Counted from the stretch's first letter, positions 7,067 through 14,658 are shown. The stretch is DNA of 27,465 nt from an uncultured Collinsella sp. (GCA_958412345.1 CATYSO010000027.1:1-27465), one strand, 5' to 3'. The notes: generated by a model not told the origin, from the sequence alone. A program made the numbers and translations.

Positions 7067-7648
7067 ATGAGGGTCGTTAACGACTTTATATCGAACACCG
7101 ACGAGGGAACGCCGCGTCGCGGTTTTATGGCTTCTGGCCTGACTCCTTTTGGCGCCATGCCTCGCATTGATTACATCTGCGCCAATGGTCTGTTCCGACG
7201 TCATCTGGGCAATATCGCTCAGCTGGAATCTGGTCGCATTTTTTGTCGTCACGGCATTGACCACCTGTTGGACGTCGCCCGCATTATGTGGATCAAGAAT
7301 CTCGAGGAAGAACTCGAATTTGACCGCGAGGTCATCTATGCCACGGCACTTCTTCACGATATCGGCAAAGATGAACAGTATGAATCGGGTATATCCCATG
7401 ATGTTGCAAGTGAGCGCGTTGCCGATGCAATACTCAGCGGCATGCCCGATGACGTGGCGTTTGCGCCGGCCGACGCCGCAGCCATTAAGACGGCTATCTT
7501 GGGCCATCGAAAGCTGCGTGTGAACAGCCAGCCGCTCGAGCGCCTGCTCTATGCGGCCGACAAGGCATCGCGTGCCTGCTTTGCATGTCCCGCGCGCAAT
7601 GCTTGCAACTGGAGCGATGATAAAAAGAACCTGTCGATTCGCGTGTAG
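7067..7648 (+). CDS. HD-domain metal-dependent phosphohydrolase in the folate cluster
   Basis: A 193-residue protein of the HD superfamily, metal-dependent hydrolases of phosphate esters. Visible metal-binding candidates are His62 and His66 (CRHGIDH), the paired His97-Asp98 (LLHDIGKD), His111 and Asp165. The C-terminus carries a small cysteine group (Cys171, Cys174, Cys180) that could bind metal. It starts two bases after the folE stop with no strong ribosome binding site of its own, suggesting translational coupling. The position between folE and folB suggests a role in pterin metabolism, for example removing phosphates from dihydroneopterin triphosphate or its monophosphate. That is inference; the substrate cannot be read from the sequence. 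A general housekeeping phosphatase is the alternative. Confidence 0.85.
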   Translation: MRVVNDFISNTDEGTPRRGFMASGLTPFGAMPRIDYICANGLFRRHLGNIAQLESGRIFCRHGIDHLLDVARIMWIKNLEEELEFDREVIYATALLHDIGKDEQYESGISHDVASERVADAILSGMPDDVAFAPADAAAIKTAILGHRKLRVNSQPLERLLYAADKASRACFACPARNACNWSDDKKNLSIRV

Positions 7649-7691
7649 TCGGTATGCGCGATCGGAGTTCTAAACGAGGGAGACGATCGCG

Positions 7692-8177
7692 ATGAGTAAC
7701 AAAAAACTGCCCGAGAATGCAACCAAGGTCGAGGGGGCCGAGCTGGCTCGCCGTGGCAGGAGCGATATTTCCACCGCGACGGCAGTACCCCACGTGAGTT
7801 ATGACGATTTGCGTCATGCCGATCGCATTACCATCGACGGCCTCGAGGTCTTTGCCAACCATGGCGTGTATCCCGAGGAAAACGCGCTGGGACAGAAGTT
7901 CATCGTGTCTCTGGTGCTCTATGCCGACCTGCGTGCAGCGGGGGAGCACGATAGTCTGGATGCCTCGATTGACTACGGCTCGGTGTGCCACGATGTCGAT
8001 GGCTATCTGCGCGAGCATACGTTTAAGCTCATCGAGGCGGCAGCCGAGGGGACGGCCCAGATGCTGCTGCGCCGCTACCCCTCACTGCTTGGTGTGCGCA
8101 TCAAGATCGATAAGCCGTGGGCGCCTGTTGGCCTGCCCTTGGCAAGCTGCGGCGTCGAGATCGAGCGTGTGCGCTAG
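7692..8177 (+). CDS. folB: Dihydroneopterin aldolase
   Basis: Cleaves 7,8-dihydroneopterin to 6-hydroxymethyl-dihydropterin and glycolaldehyde in folate synthesis. The core from about residue 44 matches the family: ITIDGLEVFANHGVYPEE, then the LGQKF strand, SIDYGSV, LIEAAAEG and the KIDKPWAP segment with the catalytic Lys. The protein is 161 residues, about 40 longer than usual, because of a polar N-terminal extension rich in Ala, Glu and Lys. The ATG at 7692 has a good GAGGGAG site eight bases upstream, so the extension looks real. A GTG at 7794 would remove it but has no site. It is last in the folE cluster and converges with the gene on the opposite strand six bases later. Confidence 0.92.
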   Translation: MSNKKLPENATKVEGAELARRGRSDISTATAVPHVSYDDLRHADRITIDGLEVFANHGVYPEENALGQKFIVSLVLYADLRAAGEHDSLDASIDYGSVCHDVDGYLREHTFKLIEAAAEGTAQMLLRRYPSLLGVRIKIDKPWAPVGLPLASCGVEIERVR

Positions 8178-8183
8178 ACGTCG

Positions 8184-8960
8184 CTAGAGCTCGTCAGCGG
8201 GCGGTTTTTTGAGCCGCTGGGACAGCGCTCTGTTGTTGGGACAGTATGTGTCGAGCAGGGCGTGAAAGCGCTGGTTGTGGCTCGGCTCGAGCAGGTGGAC
8301 GAGCTCGTGGGCGACAACCATGTCGAGGCATTCGATGGGATAGGCGGCAAGTTCGCGTGCGATGCGAATGGTGGCGGTTTTGGGCGTGCATGAGCCCCAG
8401 CGCGTCTTCATACTACGCACGGAGACGCGGGTTACGGTAACGCCTATGGCGATTTCGTACGCGTGCACCATGTCGCGCAACGCCGTGGTGACTTCGGACG
8501 CATAGAGTTGATCGATGCGGGCTTGGAGTTCTTCGGGCGTTAGGCCGTCGAGGTTTGCGTGCCGCCGGGGCTGTGGGCACTCATTTGGTCCGTCGGCGCC
8601 CATAAAGCTTGCGAACGTGGCTTGTTTGGGTCGCGGTGCGGGCGATTCGAAGTTGTGGTCGAGTGCGTCCTGAACAGTGATGGGTTTGCCCCAAAGCGCA
8701 ATGGTCGAGTGGGGACTGAACGGCTCGTCGGTTGTCGTCTGGCGCTGCTCGCGCCGGGCAAGTCGGTCGATGATCCACGCGCTGTTACGCCGAACGAACG
8801 CTTCGATACGCTCGCGGCTGGCGCCGAGTGGTGCGCTGGCGTGGACCTCGCCGCTCGAAGTGACGCGCAGGTTAAAGTTCTTGACGCGCTTTTTGGTGAC
8901 GATGACGGGGATGGGTGCTCCATCCGGTCGGGGCGCGGTAATCGTGAACTGCTGCGTCAA
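8184..8960 (-). CDS. YgjP-like (DUF45) zinc metallopeptidase
   Basis: A 258-residue putative cytoplasmic metallopeptidase of the YgjP/SprT-like family. The zinc motif is HELVHLLEPSHN, with His218, Glu219 and His222 and a further His228 as the likely third ligand. The preceding MKTRWGSCTPK segment is a family signature. The N-terminal half contains the usual KKRVKNFNLRV beta region. Between about residues 95 and 135 there is a Pro/Ala-rich insertion. Start at 8960 is the first ATG in frame. The biological substrate of this family is poorly known. It is convergent with folB and 3' ends are six bases apart, with no terminator visible between them. Confidence 0.88.
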   Translation of the reverse strand: MTQQFTITAPRPDGAPIPVIVTKKRVKNFNLRVTSSGEVHASAPLGASRERIEAFVRRNSAWIIDRLARREQRQTTTDEPFSPHSTIALWGKPITVQDALDHNFESPAPRPKQATFASFMGADGPNECPQPRRHANLDGLTPEELQARIDQLYASEVTTALRDMVHAYEIAIGVTVTRVSVRSMKTRWGSCTPKTATIRIARELAAYPIECLDMVVAHELVHLLEPSHNQRFHALLDTYCPNNRALSQRLKKPPADEL

Positions 8961-8983
8961 ATGCGGTCCTTTAAGTTGAGTGC

Positions 8984-9016
8984 GGGCGGGCGTGCCAAAT
9001 GATCGGCATGTCCGCC
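8984..9016. terminator. Hairpin upstream of the YgjP-like gene, downstream of the dipeptidase
   Basis: Arms 8984-8996 and 9004-9016 pair over 13 positions, counting wobbles, around a seven-base loop. It lies 18 bases after the dipeptidase stop on the minus strand. There is no clear T run, so it is at best a weak intrinsic terminator or an RNA-stabilising hairpin. Confidence 0.45.
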
Positions 9017-9034
9017 CGTCAATGGAATGAAGGG

Positions 9035-10048
9035 CTAGAAGCGCTCGAAGAAGGCGAGGGCGTTGTCGCTGCAGAGTTTCTGCATCACGGTCTTACCAAA
9101 GCGCTTGGAGAGCATGTTCTGGAATTCGGGCATCTTGCTGGCGTCGGAGAGGAAGTCGGGTACCGCGGCACCGTCCCAGTCACCGCCGAGTGCGATGGCG
9201 TCCTCGCCATCTAAGTCGAGCCAGTGCTCGATGTGTGCCGCCAGCTGGTCGAAGGTGACGTCTGCGGCGGTCTCGTCGGTTGCTTCGTTGGAGAGGAACT
9301 CGCTGCAGTAGTTGAGACCGACGATGCCGCCCATGTCGCGAATGGTGCGGAACTGGTCGTCGGTGAGGTTGCGCTTGACGCCGCAGACGGTGCGGGAGTT
9401 GGAGTGGCTGGCGACGAAGGGGCGCGTAGCATGGGCGACGACCTCGTCAAAGCACTCGTCGTTGAGGTGGGAGACGTCGAGCACCATGCCGGCGTGCTCC
9501 ATCTGCGTAAGTGCCTCGATACCGGCGGCGGTGAGGCCGGCGTGGGTGTCGTGTCCGCTCGCGAGCGGTCCCTGCGCGTTCCAGCTGAGCGATGACATGA
9601 GCACGCCCAGGCTCTTAAGCACCTCGATCAGCGCGGGGTCCTCGGCAAAGAACGTGGCGTTTTCGATGGTGTGGATGCAGGCGACCTTGCCGTCCTTAAG
9701 TGCGGGGCGAATGTCTGCGGCACTTCGCACGTTGACCATACGGTCGTGGTTGAGCATGGCCTGGCCGCTCATGTGCGCCATGATCTGCGCCTGAAAACGC
9801 GCGGCGTGGGCGGCGGGAATCTCGTCGGGGACAAACGTGGCGAAGCACTGCGCCCACGGGGTCTTGCCGATCTTTGTGAGCGAGATGGCGCAGGCGTTGC
9901 CCTCGATAAGGTCGAAATCCTGCGGATGCGTCTCGTCGCCGGGGAAATAGCCATCGGTGCCCGCGGTAAAGCGCAGGTCAAGGTCGAGCGTGGCCCAGCC
10001 GATGCGGTCGGCGGTGTCGCAGTGCAGGTCAAATACGGGATATGCCAT
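9035..10048 (-). CDS. Membrane-dipeptidase-like zinc peptidase (family M19)
   Basis: A 337-residue member of the renal dipeptidase family M19, which hydrolyses dipeptides, including D-amino-acid containing ones, with a binuclear zinc centre. Visible family motifs are DLHCDT near the N-terminus (His9 and Asp11), the bridging Glu in HTIENATF, DVSHL, the SHSNSR segment and GGDWDG near the C-terminus. There is no signal peptide, so it acts in the cytoplasm, probably in peptide use. The start at 10048 is preceded by a strong GGAGG in the plus-strand complement ttcctcc; a longer frame from 10078 lacks this. It is divergent from the FKBP gene, sharing about 120 bases of upstream DNA. Confidence 0.93.
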   Translation of the reverse strand: MAYPVFDLHCDTADRIGWATLDLDLRFTAGTDGYFPGDETHPQDFDLIEGNACAISLTKIGKTPWAQCFATFVPDEIPAAHAARFQAQIMAHMSGQAMLNHDRMVNVRSAADIRPALKDGKVACIHTIENATFFAEDPALIEVLKSLGVLMSSLSWNAQGPLASGHDTHAGLTAAGIEALTQMEHAGMVLDVSHLNDECFDEVVAHATRPFVASHSNSRTVCGVKRNLTDDQFRTIRDMGGIVGLNYCSEFLSNEATDETAADVTFDQLAAHIEHWLDLDGEDAIALGGDWDGAAVPDFLSDASKMPEFQNMLSKRFGKTVMQKLCSDNALAFFERF

Positions 10049-10104
10049 GGTTCCTCCGGTTGCAGCGTTTCTTTGCAAACTGTCTTCAAATTGTATGACT
10101 AGGG

Positions 10105-10110
10105 TATAGT
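10105..10110 (+). promoter_or_regulatory. Possible -10 element for the FKBP/UreE-like pair
   Basis: TATAGT lies 58 bases before the FKBP start inside the divergent intergenic region. The bases expected for the -35 (around 10082-10089, gtcttcaa) match poorly, so this is only a candidate. Confidence 0.35.
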
Positions 10111-10168
10111 TAGCGCCATATGTTCATGGCGGCCAGCTTTGTGTGCCGCCCTTATTACGGAGGTTACC

Positions 10169-10597
10169 ATGTCCAACCAGGGCAAGAAGGTCAAGACCCA
10201 TTATCGTGGCACGCTCGACGACGGCACGCAGTTCGACAGCTCCTACGATCGCGGCGAGCCGCTGGAGTTTACCTGCGGTGCCGGTCAGATGATCAAGGGC
10301 TTCGATGCCGCTGTGGTCGATATGCAGGTGGGCGAGAAGAAGACTGTGCACATCCCGGCTGCCGACGCCTACGGCGAGCATAACCCCGAGATGGTCCTGA
10401 CCTTCCCGGCCGAGCAGGTTCCCAACATCGAGCAGATCGAGAAGGGCATGAAGCTCTTCCTGTCCACGCCGAGCGGCATGCCCGTCCCCGCCGTGGTCAT
10501 CGACGTGACGCCCGAGGCCGTGACGCTCGACGCCAACCACGAGCTGGCTGGCAAGGACCTCAACTTTGACATTGAGCTCGTCGAGGTCGAGGGCTAG
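10169..10597 (+). CDS. SlyD-like FKBP-type peptidyl-prolyl isomerase
   Basis: A 142-residue cytoplasmic prolyl isomerase and chaperone. An N-terminal FKBP half (KVKTHYRGTLDDGTQFDSSY, then GAGQMIKGFDAAVVDMQVGEKK) is followed from about residue 70 to 120 by an insert-in-flap chaperone domain. The strand ends in NHELAGKDLNFDIELVEV, which closely matches SlyD proteins. The His/Cys-rich nickel-binding tail of E. coli SlyD is missing. The ATG at 10169 has GGAGG upstream and gives the normal N-terminus; the ATG at 10139 does not. The UreE-like gene starts three bases after the stop, so both are probably cotranscribed, which hints at a metal-delivery role. Confidence 0.93.
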   Translation: MSNQGKKVKTHYRGTLDDGTQFDSSYDRGEPLEFTCGAGQMIKGFDAAVVDMQVGEKKTVHIPAADAYGEHNPEMVLTFPAEQVPNIEQIEKGMKLFLSTPSGMPVPAVVIDVTPEAVTLDANHELAGKDLNFDIELVEVEG

Positions 10598-10600
10598 GCT

Positions 10601-11179
10601 ATGCCTGTGAGCCTGGTTTCGACAGCGTGCCTCGGAAATCTCAACGATCCGTCCTATGAGCTTCTGCTTCGTCGGGAGCTGGGTGGCGCGTTTGAGATTG
10701 ACGAGCTGCTGCTCGATTGGGATCAGGCGGATGTCCGCGCGTTTGTGGGCATCACGGAGCTGGGACGTACGGTTGATATTGGACCGGGCGTTGCTGACAG
10801 TGAACGACTTGCCGACGGTGACGTGCTTGCCATTGACCGTTCGGGCACGGTGCCCGTAGCGGTTGTCGTGCGCCTGCGCAGCGCCGAGGTCTATCTGGTC
10901 GAAGTTGACCGCATGGACCCGATTGCGCTCGCGCATGCGTGTTGGGAGATCGGCAACATGCACGCGCCGCTCTTCCGAGGTGACTCGGATGATCATACCG
11001 TGCGCATGTATACGCCGGTGCAACCGATTTTGGGCCGCATGCTCCGGGGTATCGAGGGCGTTCGACTCTCGGTGGTTACGCGCGAGCTCGATGCCAGCCG
11101 ACGCTTTGCGTCGAGCGCGGCAGATGTCGTTGTGAGCATGGCTCCAGACTTTACGATCGTAAAAAGGGCGCGTAAGTAA
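10601..11179 (+). CDS. UreE-like (urease accessory type) metallochaperone protein
   Basis: A 192-residue protein that resembles the nickel chaperone UreE over its whole length. The N-terminal domain (about 35-90) has the EL-GRTVDIGPGVADSERLADGDVLAID pattern of the UreE beta domain. The C-terminal domain has VDRMDPIALAHACWEIGNMHAPLF, matching the UreE stretch with the conserved metal-binding His (here His121 in GNMHAP), and MLRGIEGV further on. His112 and His132 are other possible ligands. No urease structural or accessory genes are present in the window. Partner may be another nickel enzyme such as a hydrogenase. It is three bases downstream of a SlyD-like gene. The family call rests on my reading of motifs, not on a search. 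Confidence 0.72.
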   Translation: MPVSLVSTACLGNLNDPSYELLLRRELGGAFEIDELLLDWDQADVRAFVGITELGRTVDIGPGVADSERLADGDVLAIDRSGTVPVAVVVRLRSAEVYLVEVDRMDPIALAHACWEIGNMHAPLFRGDSDDHTVRMYTPVQPILGRMLRGIEGVRLSVVTRELDASRRFASSAADVVVSMAPDFTIVKRARK

Positions 11180-11192
11180 GCGCGCATATACG

Positions 11193-11233
11193 CAAGACGG
11201 ACTTTGAGAGGCAATCAATCAAAGTCCGTCTTG
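11193..11233 (+). terminator. Strong hairpin after the UreE-like gene
   Basis: A perfect 15-base-pair stem caagacggactttga/tcaaagtccgtcttg has an 11-base loop and starts 13 bases after the stop. No T run follows, so it is either a poor intrinsic terminator or an mRNA end-protecting hairpin. Confidence 0.55.
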
Positions 11234-11262
11234 CTGTTGATGAGATGCTTTGGGGGAAGCAC

Positions 11263-12060
11263 ATGGGTCTTGAAGGAATCAAGCTGATCGCGTGTGATCT
11301 GGACGGCACGTTACTGCATCCGGGGGAGCGCGAGCCGCGTCCCGAGGCATTTGAGCTCATCGATGAGCTGCACCGTCGTGGCATTGTTTTTATGCCGGCG
11401 AGTGGTCGTCAATATGCGAGCTTGCGCTATCTGTTTGCCCCGGTGGCCGATGAGCTGGGCTACGTGTGCGAAAACGGCGCCCTGGTCATGAGTGAGGGGC
11501 GTGCCGTCGTCAAGCGCTCTATGGAACGTGACCTGGCGATGGATATCGCGAACGCCGTGGTCGCCTACCCCCATGCCGACGTTACTCTTTCCTGTGAGGG
11601 ACACCTCTACGCCATGAGCGGCAACGATGCGTTTGTGGACCACTTGCGTTACGAGGTCCATTGCGATGTGGCGGTGGTCGACCGTCCCGAGGACATCGAC
11701 GAGGATGTCATTAAGATTGCATTTCAGACGCCCGAGGCAGAGCAGCCTGCGGCATTGGAGTATTTCGAGCGTCACTTTAGCGACCGGGTTGATGTCATGA
11801 CGTCGGGAACCGAATGGACGGACTTTATCGGTTTTGGTTCGGGCAAAGGTTCCGCGCTTGCCGACTACGGTCGCGCCCTGGGTATTTCGCCCGATGAGAT
11901 GATGGCGTTTGGCGACAATGAGAACGACCGCGATATGCTCAACGTCGTGGGCCATCCCTATCTGATGGAGAGCTGCAACCCCACCATGCGCGGCGTCAAC
12001 GACCGCGTCCGCTACGTGCGCACGGTCGAAGAAGAACTCCGTCGCCTGCTCGCCGAGTAG
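11263..12060 (+). CDS. HAD-superfamily Cof-type phosphatase
   Basis: A 265-residue haloacid-dehalogenase hydrolase of the Cof/IIB group, which dephosphorylates sugar phosphates, flavin or other small phosphates in the cytoplasm. Motif I is ACDLDGTLL with Asp12 and Asp14, motif II lies in MPASGRQ, motif III is the Lys of GSGKGSAL, and motif IV is MAFGDNENDRDML. The large cap between motifs II and III is typical. I prefer the ATG at 11263 because GGGGGAAG lies just upstream; an ATG at 11245 in the same frame has no site. It stands alone between two hairpins. Substrate cannot be predicted from sequence. Confidence 0.92.
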   Translation: MGLEGIKLIACDLDGTLLHPGEREPRPEAFELIDELHRRGIVFMPASGRQYASLRYLFAPVADELGYVCENGALVMSEGRAVVKRSMERDLAMDIANAVVAYPHADVTLSCEGHLYAMSGNDAFVDHLRYEVHCDVAVVDRPEDIDEDVIKIAFQTPEAEQPAALEYFERHFSDRVDVMTSGTEWTDFIGFGSGKGSALADYGRALGISPDEMMAFGDNENDRDMLNVVGHPYLMESCNPTMRGVNDRVRYVRTVEEELRRLLAE

Positions 12061-12139
12061 ATATTTGGGACATGCCTAGAAATCTACTTTTTGCTGCAGA
12101 GTGCGGAAAGGTGTTTTTTAAGGCATGTCCCAAACATCT
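12059..12139. repeat. 19-base-pair inverted repeat between convergent genes
   Basis: Arms 12059-12077 and 12121-12139 match over 19 positions with one wobble (core tttgggacatgcct). The 43-base loop contains two T-rich runs, cttttt and gtttttt. The arms begin in the HAD stop codon and end in the fur-family stop codon, so the element fills the whole gap. It could end transcription from both sides or be a small repeat element. Confidence 0.8.
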
Positions 12140-12518
12140 ACCGGCAGTCGGGGCAGAGACCCTCGAAGATGGTGTAGTGCGACGTGACGTGCCAGCCGAT
12201 TTGCTCGGACGCCTTGGCGTTGAGCTGGGCATCGAAGGGAAGTGGTACGTCGATGACGCGGCTGCACGAGGCGCAGATGATATGCGCATGCGGATCAATC
12301 GTGCGATCGAAGCGGCTGCCGCCCGGCGTCTTGATGGAGAGAATCTCGCCGGCGTCGGCCAAGAGGTTGAGGTTGCGGTAGACCGTGCCGCGGCTGATCT
12401 TGTCATCCTGCGCGCGCACGACGTTGTAGATTTCGTCGGCGGTGGGATGGTTATAGCTTTGGCGCACGGCGTCAAGAACCAGCTTTCGCTGCCTGGTATT
12501 CCTTCTTTGCACCGCCAT
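12138..12518 (-). CDS. Fur-family transcriptional repressor (Fur/PerR type)
   Basis: A 126-residue metal-responsive repressor. The winged helix covers about residues 5-80, with TADEIYNVVRAQDDKISRGTVYRNLNLLADAG as the DNA-binding part. The dimerisation domain carries DPHAHIICASC and ends with CPDC, two CxxC pairs that should hold the structural zinc. The protein ends right after the last Cys, as PerR-like proteins often do. In an anaerobe a peroxide or iron sensor is plausible, but Fur, PerR and Zur cannot be told apart by eye. The gene lies 61 bases downstream of the acylphosphatase gene with an imperfect palindrome between, a possible autoregulatory site. Confidence 0.92.
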   Translation of the reverse strand: MAVQRRNTRQRKLVLDAVRQSYNHPTADEIYNVVRAQDDKISRGTVYRNLNLLADAGEILSIKTPGGSRFDRTIDPHAHIICASCSRVIDVPLPFDAQLNAKASEQIGWHVTSHYTIFEGLCPDCR

Positions 12519-12566
12519 GCGCCTCGCCTCTTTTCTATCAATGGTCGTAGGTAAATGATACCGTAT

Positions 12567-12583
12567 TTAGCACACAATACTAA
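12567..12583 (-). promoter_or_regulatory. Possible Fur-family operator
   Basis: The AT-rich imperfect palindrome ttagcacacaatactaa (plus-strand reading) sits about 50 bases before the fur-family start. Its outer tetramers are complementary and the flanks extend the symmetry (tat...ataa). It resembles the size of Fur/PerR boxes but is a weak match, and its right end runs four bases into the acylphosphatase 3' end. Confidence 0.3.
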
Positions 12584-12990
12584 TAACGAGGACTGAAACC
12601 GTCTTCATTGGCAAGTGGGGCTCGGGCCTGGGCGTCTACGAGGCGAAAGCGCGTCCCCATGCGCTCGTAGGAGGCATGAAGCTCCTCGAGATGAGATAGG
12701 ATGTTTGCCGGAGCTCCCTGTATCTCCATCTCAACCGAGCCGTCTTCCATATTGCGCACCCATCCGGTGAGTGCGCGTGCCTGCGCGAGGTTGGTGTTGG
12801 TAAAGCGAAAACCAACGCCCTGGACTTGTCCCGCCCAGCGCAGGAAATAGCGCAGGGGAGTGTCTTGAGTGGCCTCGTCGCTTGCGAACACAGTAAGTCT
12901 GCGGCGCAGCTCGAGCTCGACGCCAGAGGGCTTTTGAGGTTCTCGACTGCCGCCGGTGACGCCCGAGAAAAGCTTGTCGAAAAAACCCAT
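12580..12990 (-). CDS. Acylphosphatase-like protein with N-terminal extension
   Basis: Acylphosphatases hydrolyse the acyl-phosphate bond of small molecules. The C-terminal part (about 46-136) carries the family signature: GQVQGVGFRFT with catalytic Arg62 and TGWVRNMEDGSVE with Asn80. The protein is 136 residues, about 45 more than usual. The extra N-terminus begins with a hydrophobic-basic MGFFDKLFSG stretch and a charged segment, with no domain I recognise. It starts two bases downstream of the preceding oxidoreductase stop on the same strand, so translation is probably coupled. The fur-family gene follows. Confidence 0.88.
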   Translation of the reverse strand: MGFFDKLFSGVTGGSREPQKPSGVELELRRRLTVFASDEATQDTPLRYFLRWAGQVQGVGFRFTNTNLAQARALTGWVRNMEDGSVEMEIQGAPANILSHLEELHASYERMGTRFRLVDAQARAPLANEDGFSPRY

Positions 12991-12992
12991 CG

Positions 12993-14099
12993 CTATGCCT
13001 GCTTGTTAGAGTCGGCGGGGAAGGCGATGCCCGCCTGCTGACGCACGGCATCCATGATACGCAGCGACACGAGCGTGACATCGCGGTAGTGGCCAAGCTC
13101 GTGGCGTCCCGCCGGAGTCTCCCAAATCTCTTCCTTTACGTTATCGATGCCGCCGATGGCGGTGATAAAGTCTGTGAGTTCGTATTCCATCGTGTTGCTC
13201 GATTTGGGCAGGTCGAGCACACGGCCGTTGCCGCCTTGCTCGCGCGGTGCCTCGGTCGCCGAGCCGCGTACGACATCGCCGCGATAATCGATGCGGACGT
13301 TGCGGGGCGTGGACAGATGGTCGATCTGGATAGTGCCACGTTCGCCTTCGATCTGCGAGGGCAGCAGGTCATTCGTAATTTTGGAGTGCGCGAGCTCGAC
13401 GGAGATACGGCCACCGCCGTAGCTGGCGAGGATGGAACCGCAACCGTCGATGGGGCCGTGCGTGAGCTGTCGCGTGGTGGGGTCGAGCAGAGTAGTCATG
13501 CTCGTAAGGCCGGAGGGCATGCCGAAAATCTCGACCATGGGCTCGACGGTGTAGACGCCAATGTCCATGAGGGAACCCGATGCCATATTGCAGTCGAAGA
13601 TATTGGTGGCACGTCCCGCGAGAATCTCGTTGTAGCGCGAGGAATATTTGCCAAAGCGCAATGAGGCGCGGCGGATGGGGGCGATCTCGCCCAGGGCGTC
13701 CTCGATGGCGTGGAAGGCGGGATCGTGGAGGGGACGCATGGCCTCGAGGGCCACGACACCTGCTGCCTCGGCAGTGCGGAAGACTTCCAGCGCCTGCGCT
13801 TCGGTGGCGCAGAAGGGCTTCTCGACGATGACGTGCTTGCCACCGGCGATGCAGGCAAGGGCCTGCTCGTAGTGAAGTGCGTTAGGACTGCCGATATAGA
13901 CGGCGTCGACGCCGGCGGCTGCCGCAAGCTCATCGAGTGAAGTAAAGTTTCGCTCGCCACCGCGCTCGGCGGTAAAGGCGGCACCGCGATTGGCATCGCG
14001 TGAAAGCGTGCCCACAAACGCGGCTTGGTCGTTGGCGTTGACGACTTGGATAAAGTCGTCGGTGATCATGGATGTGCCGATGGTCGCGATGCGCAGCAT
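12993..14099 (-). CDS. Gfo/Idh/MocA-family NAD(P)-dependent oxidoreductase
   Basis: A 368-residue oxidoreductase with an N-terminal Rossmann fold (LRIATIGTSMITDDF) and the family motif VEKPF near residue 95, followed by the alpha/beta substrate domain. Members oxidise or reduce sugars, inositols or related compounds in the cytoplasm. The start at 14099 has GGGGGAC upstream; the frame stays open to 14300 but that part overlaps rnhA and has alien composition. The dinucleotide loop is GTSMI rather than the usual GxGxxG, a common variant in the family. The acylphosphatase gene follows two bases later. Substrate is unknown. Confidence 0.92.
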   Translation of the reverse strand: MLRIATIGTSMITDDFIQVVNANDQAAFVGTLSRDANRGAAFTAERGGERNFTSLDELAAAAGVDAVYIGSPNALHYEQALACIAGGKHVIVEKPFCATEAQALEVFRTAEAAGVVALEAMRPLHDPAFHAIEDALGEIAPIRRASLRFGKYSSRYNEILAGRATNIFDCNMASGSLMDIGVYTVEPMVEIFGMPSGLTSMTTLLDPTTRQLTHGPIDGCGSILASYGGGRISVELAHSKITNDLLPSQIEGERGTIQIDHLSTPRNVRIDYRGDVVRGSATEAPREQGGNGRVLDLPKSSNTMEYELTDFITAIGGIDNVKEEIWETPAGRHELGHYRDVTLVSLRIMDAVRQQAGIAFPADSNKQA

Positions 14100-14172
14100 A
14101 CGTCCCCCTTGCGTTGTTTGGTCTACAGGATGAGTGTAGCGCGTGGGGATATAAAACTGCGCGAAAACGATA

Positions 14173-14658
14173 TTACAGGTCGCTCTCGTTAAAGCCGGTG
14201 TCGATATCGAGGTTGCCGCCGTCGGCCGCCGTGGTGGCGAGCTCATCGCAGCGCTCGTTGAGCTCATGACCGGCGTGACCCTTAACCCAGATGAATTCAA
14301 CCTTATGCTTGCTTTTGGCGGTGAGTAGGCGCTCCCACAGGTCGCGGTTCTTGACGGGCTGCTTGTTGGCGGTTTTCCATCCGCGCTTTTTCCAGCCGTC
14401 GATCCAGTGCTTGTTAAAGGCGTTGACGACGTACTGCGAATCGGAATGGACTTCGACCTCGCAGGGGCGGTTGAGTGCCTCGAGCGCCACGATAACGGCC
14501 ATGAGCTCCATGCGGTTGTTGGTGGTCTTGGCGTAACCGCGCGAAAGCTCGGAGGTAAAGGTCTTGCCGGCGGGGTTGGTGTAGATGAGCACGGCGCCGT
14601 AGCCGCCGCGTCCCGGATTTGATCGGGCCGAGCCGTCGGTGTAGATGATGACCTTCAC
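14173..14658 (-). CDS. rnhA: Ribonuclease HI
   Basis: Cleaves the RNA strand of RNA-DNA hybrids, for example R-loops and primers. The 161 residues show the full active site: Asp8 (YTDGS), Glu51 (NRMEL), Asp73 (HSDSQYV) and Asp138 (CDELA), plus His128 and His131 in the GHAGHELNE loop. The basic handle KKRGWKTANKQPVKNRDLW is present, marking the E. coli-type enzyme. The start at 14658 is preceded by gaaagga in the complement. A short tail of about 18 acidic residues follows the core. It lies downstream of the lysR gene with a 63-base gap and may have its own promoter. Confidence 0.96.
   Translation of the reverse strand: MKVIIYTDGSARSNPGRGGYGAVLIYTNPAGKTFTSELSRGYAKTTNNRMELMAVIVALEALNRPCEVEVHSDSQYVVNAFNKHWIDGWKKRGWKTANKQPVKNRDLWERLLTAKSKHKVEFIWVKGHAGHELNERCDELATTAADGGNLDIDTGFNESDL

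Noticed and set aside
10601..11179. Urease operon
   Set aside because: Only a UreE-like protein is present. The flanking genes are an FKBP and a HAD phosphatase, with no UreABC or UreFGD.
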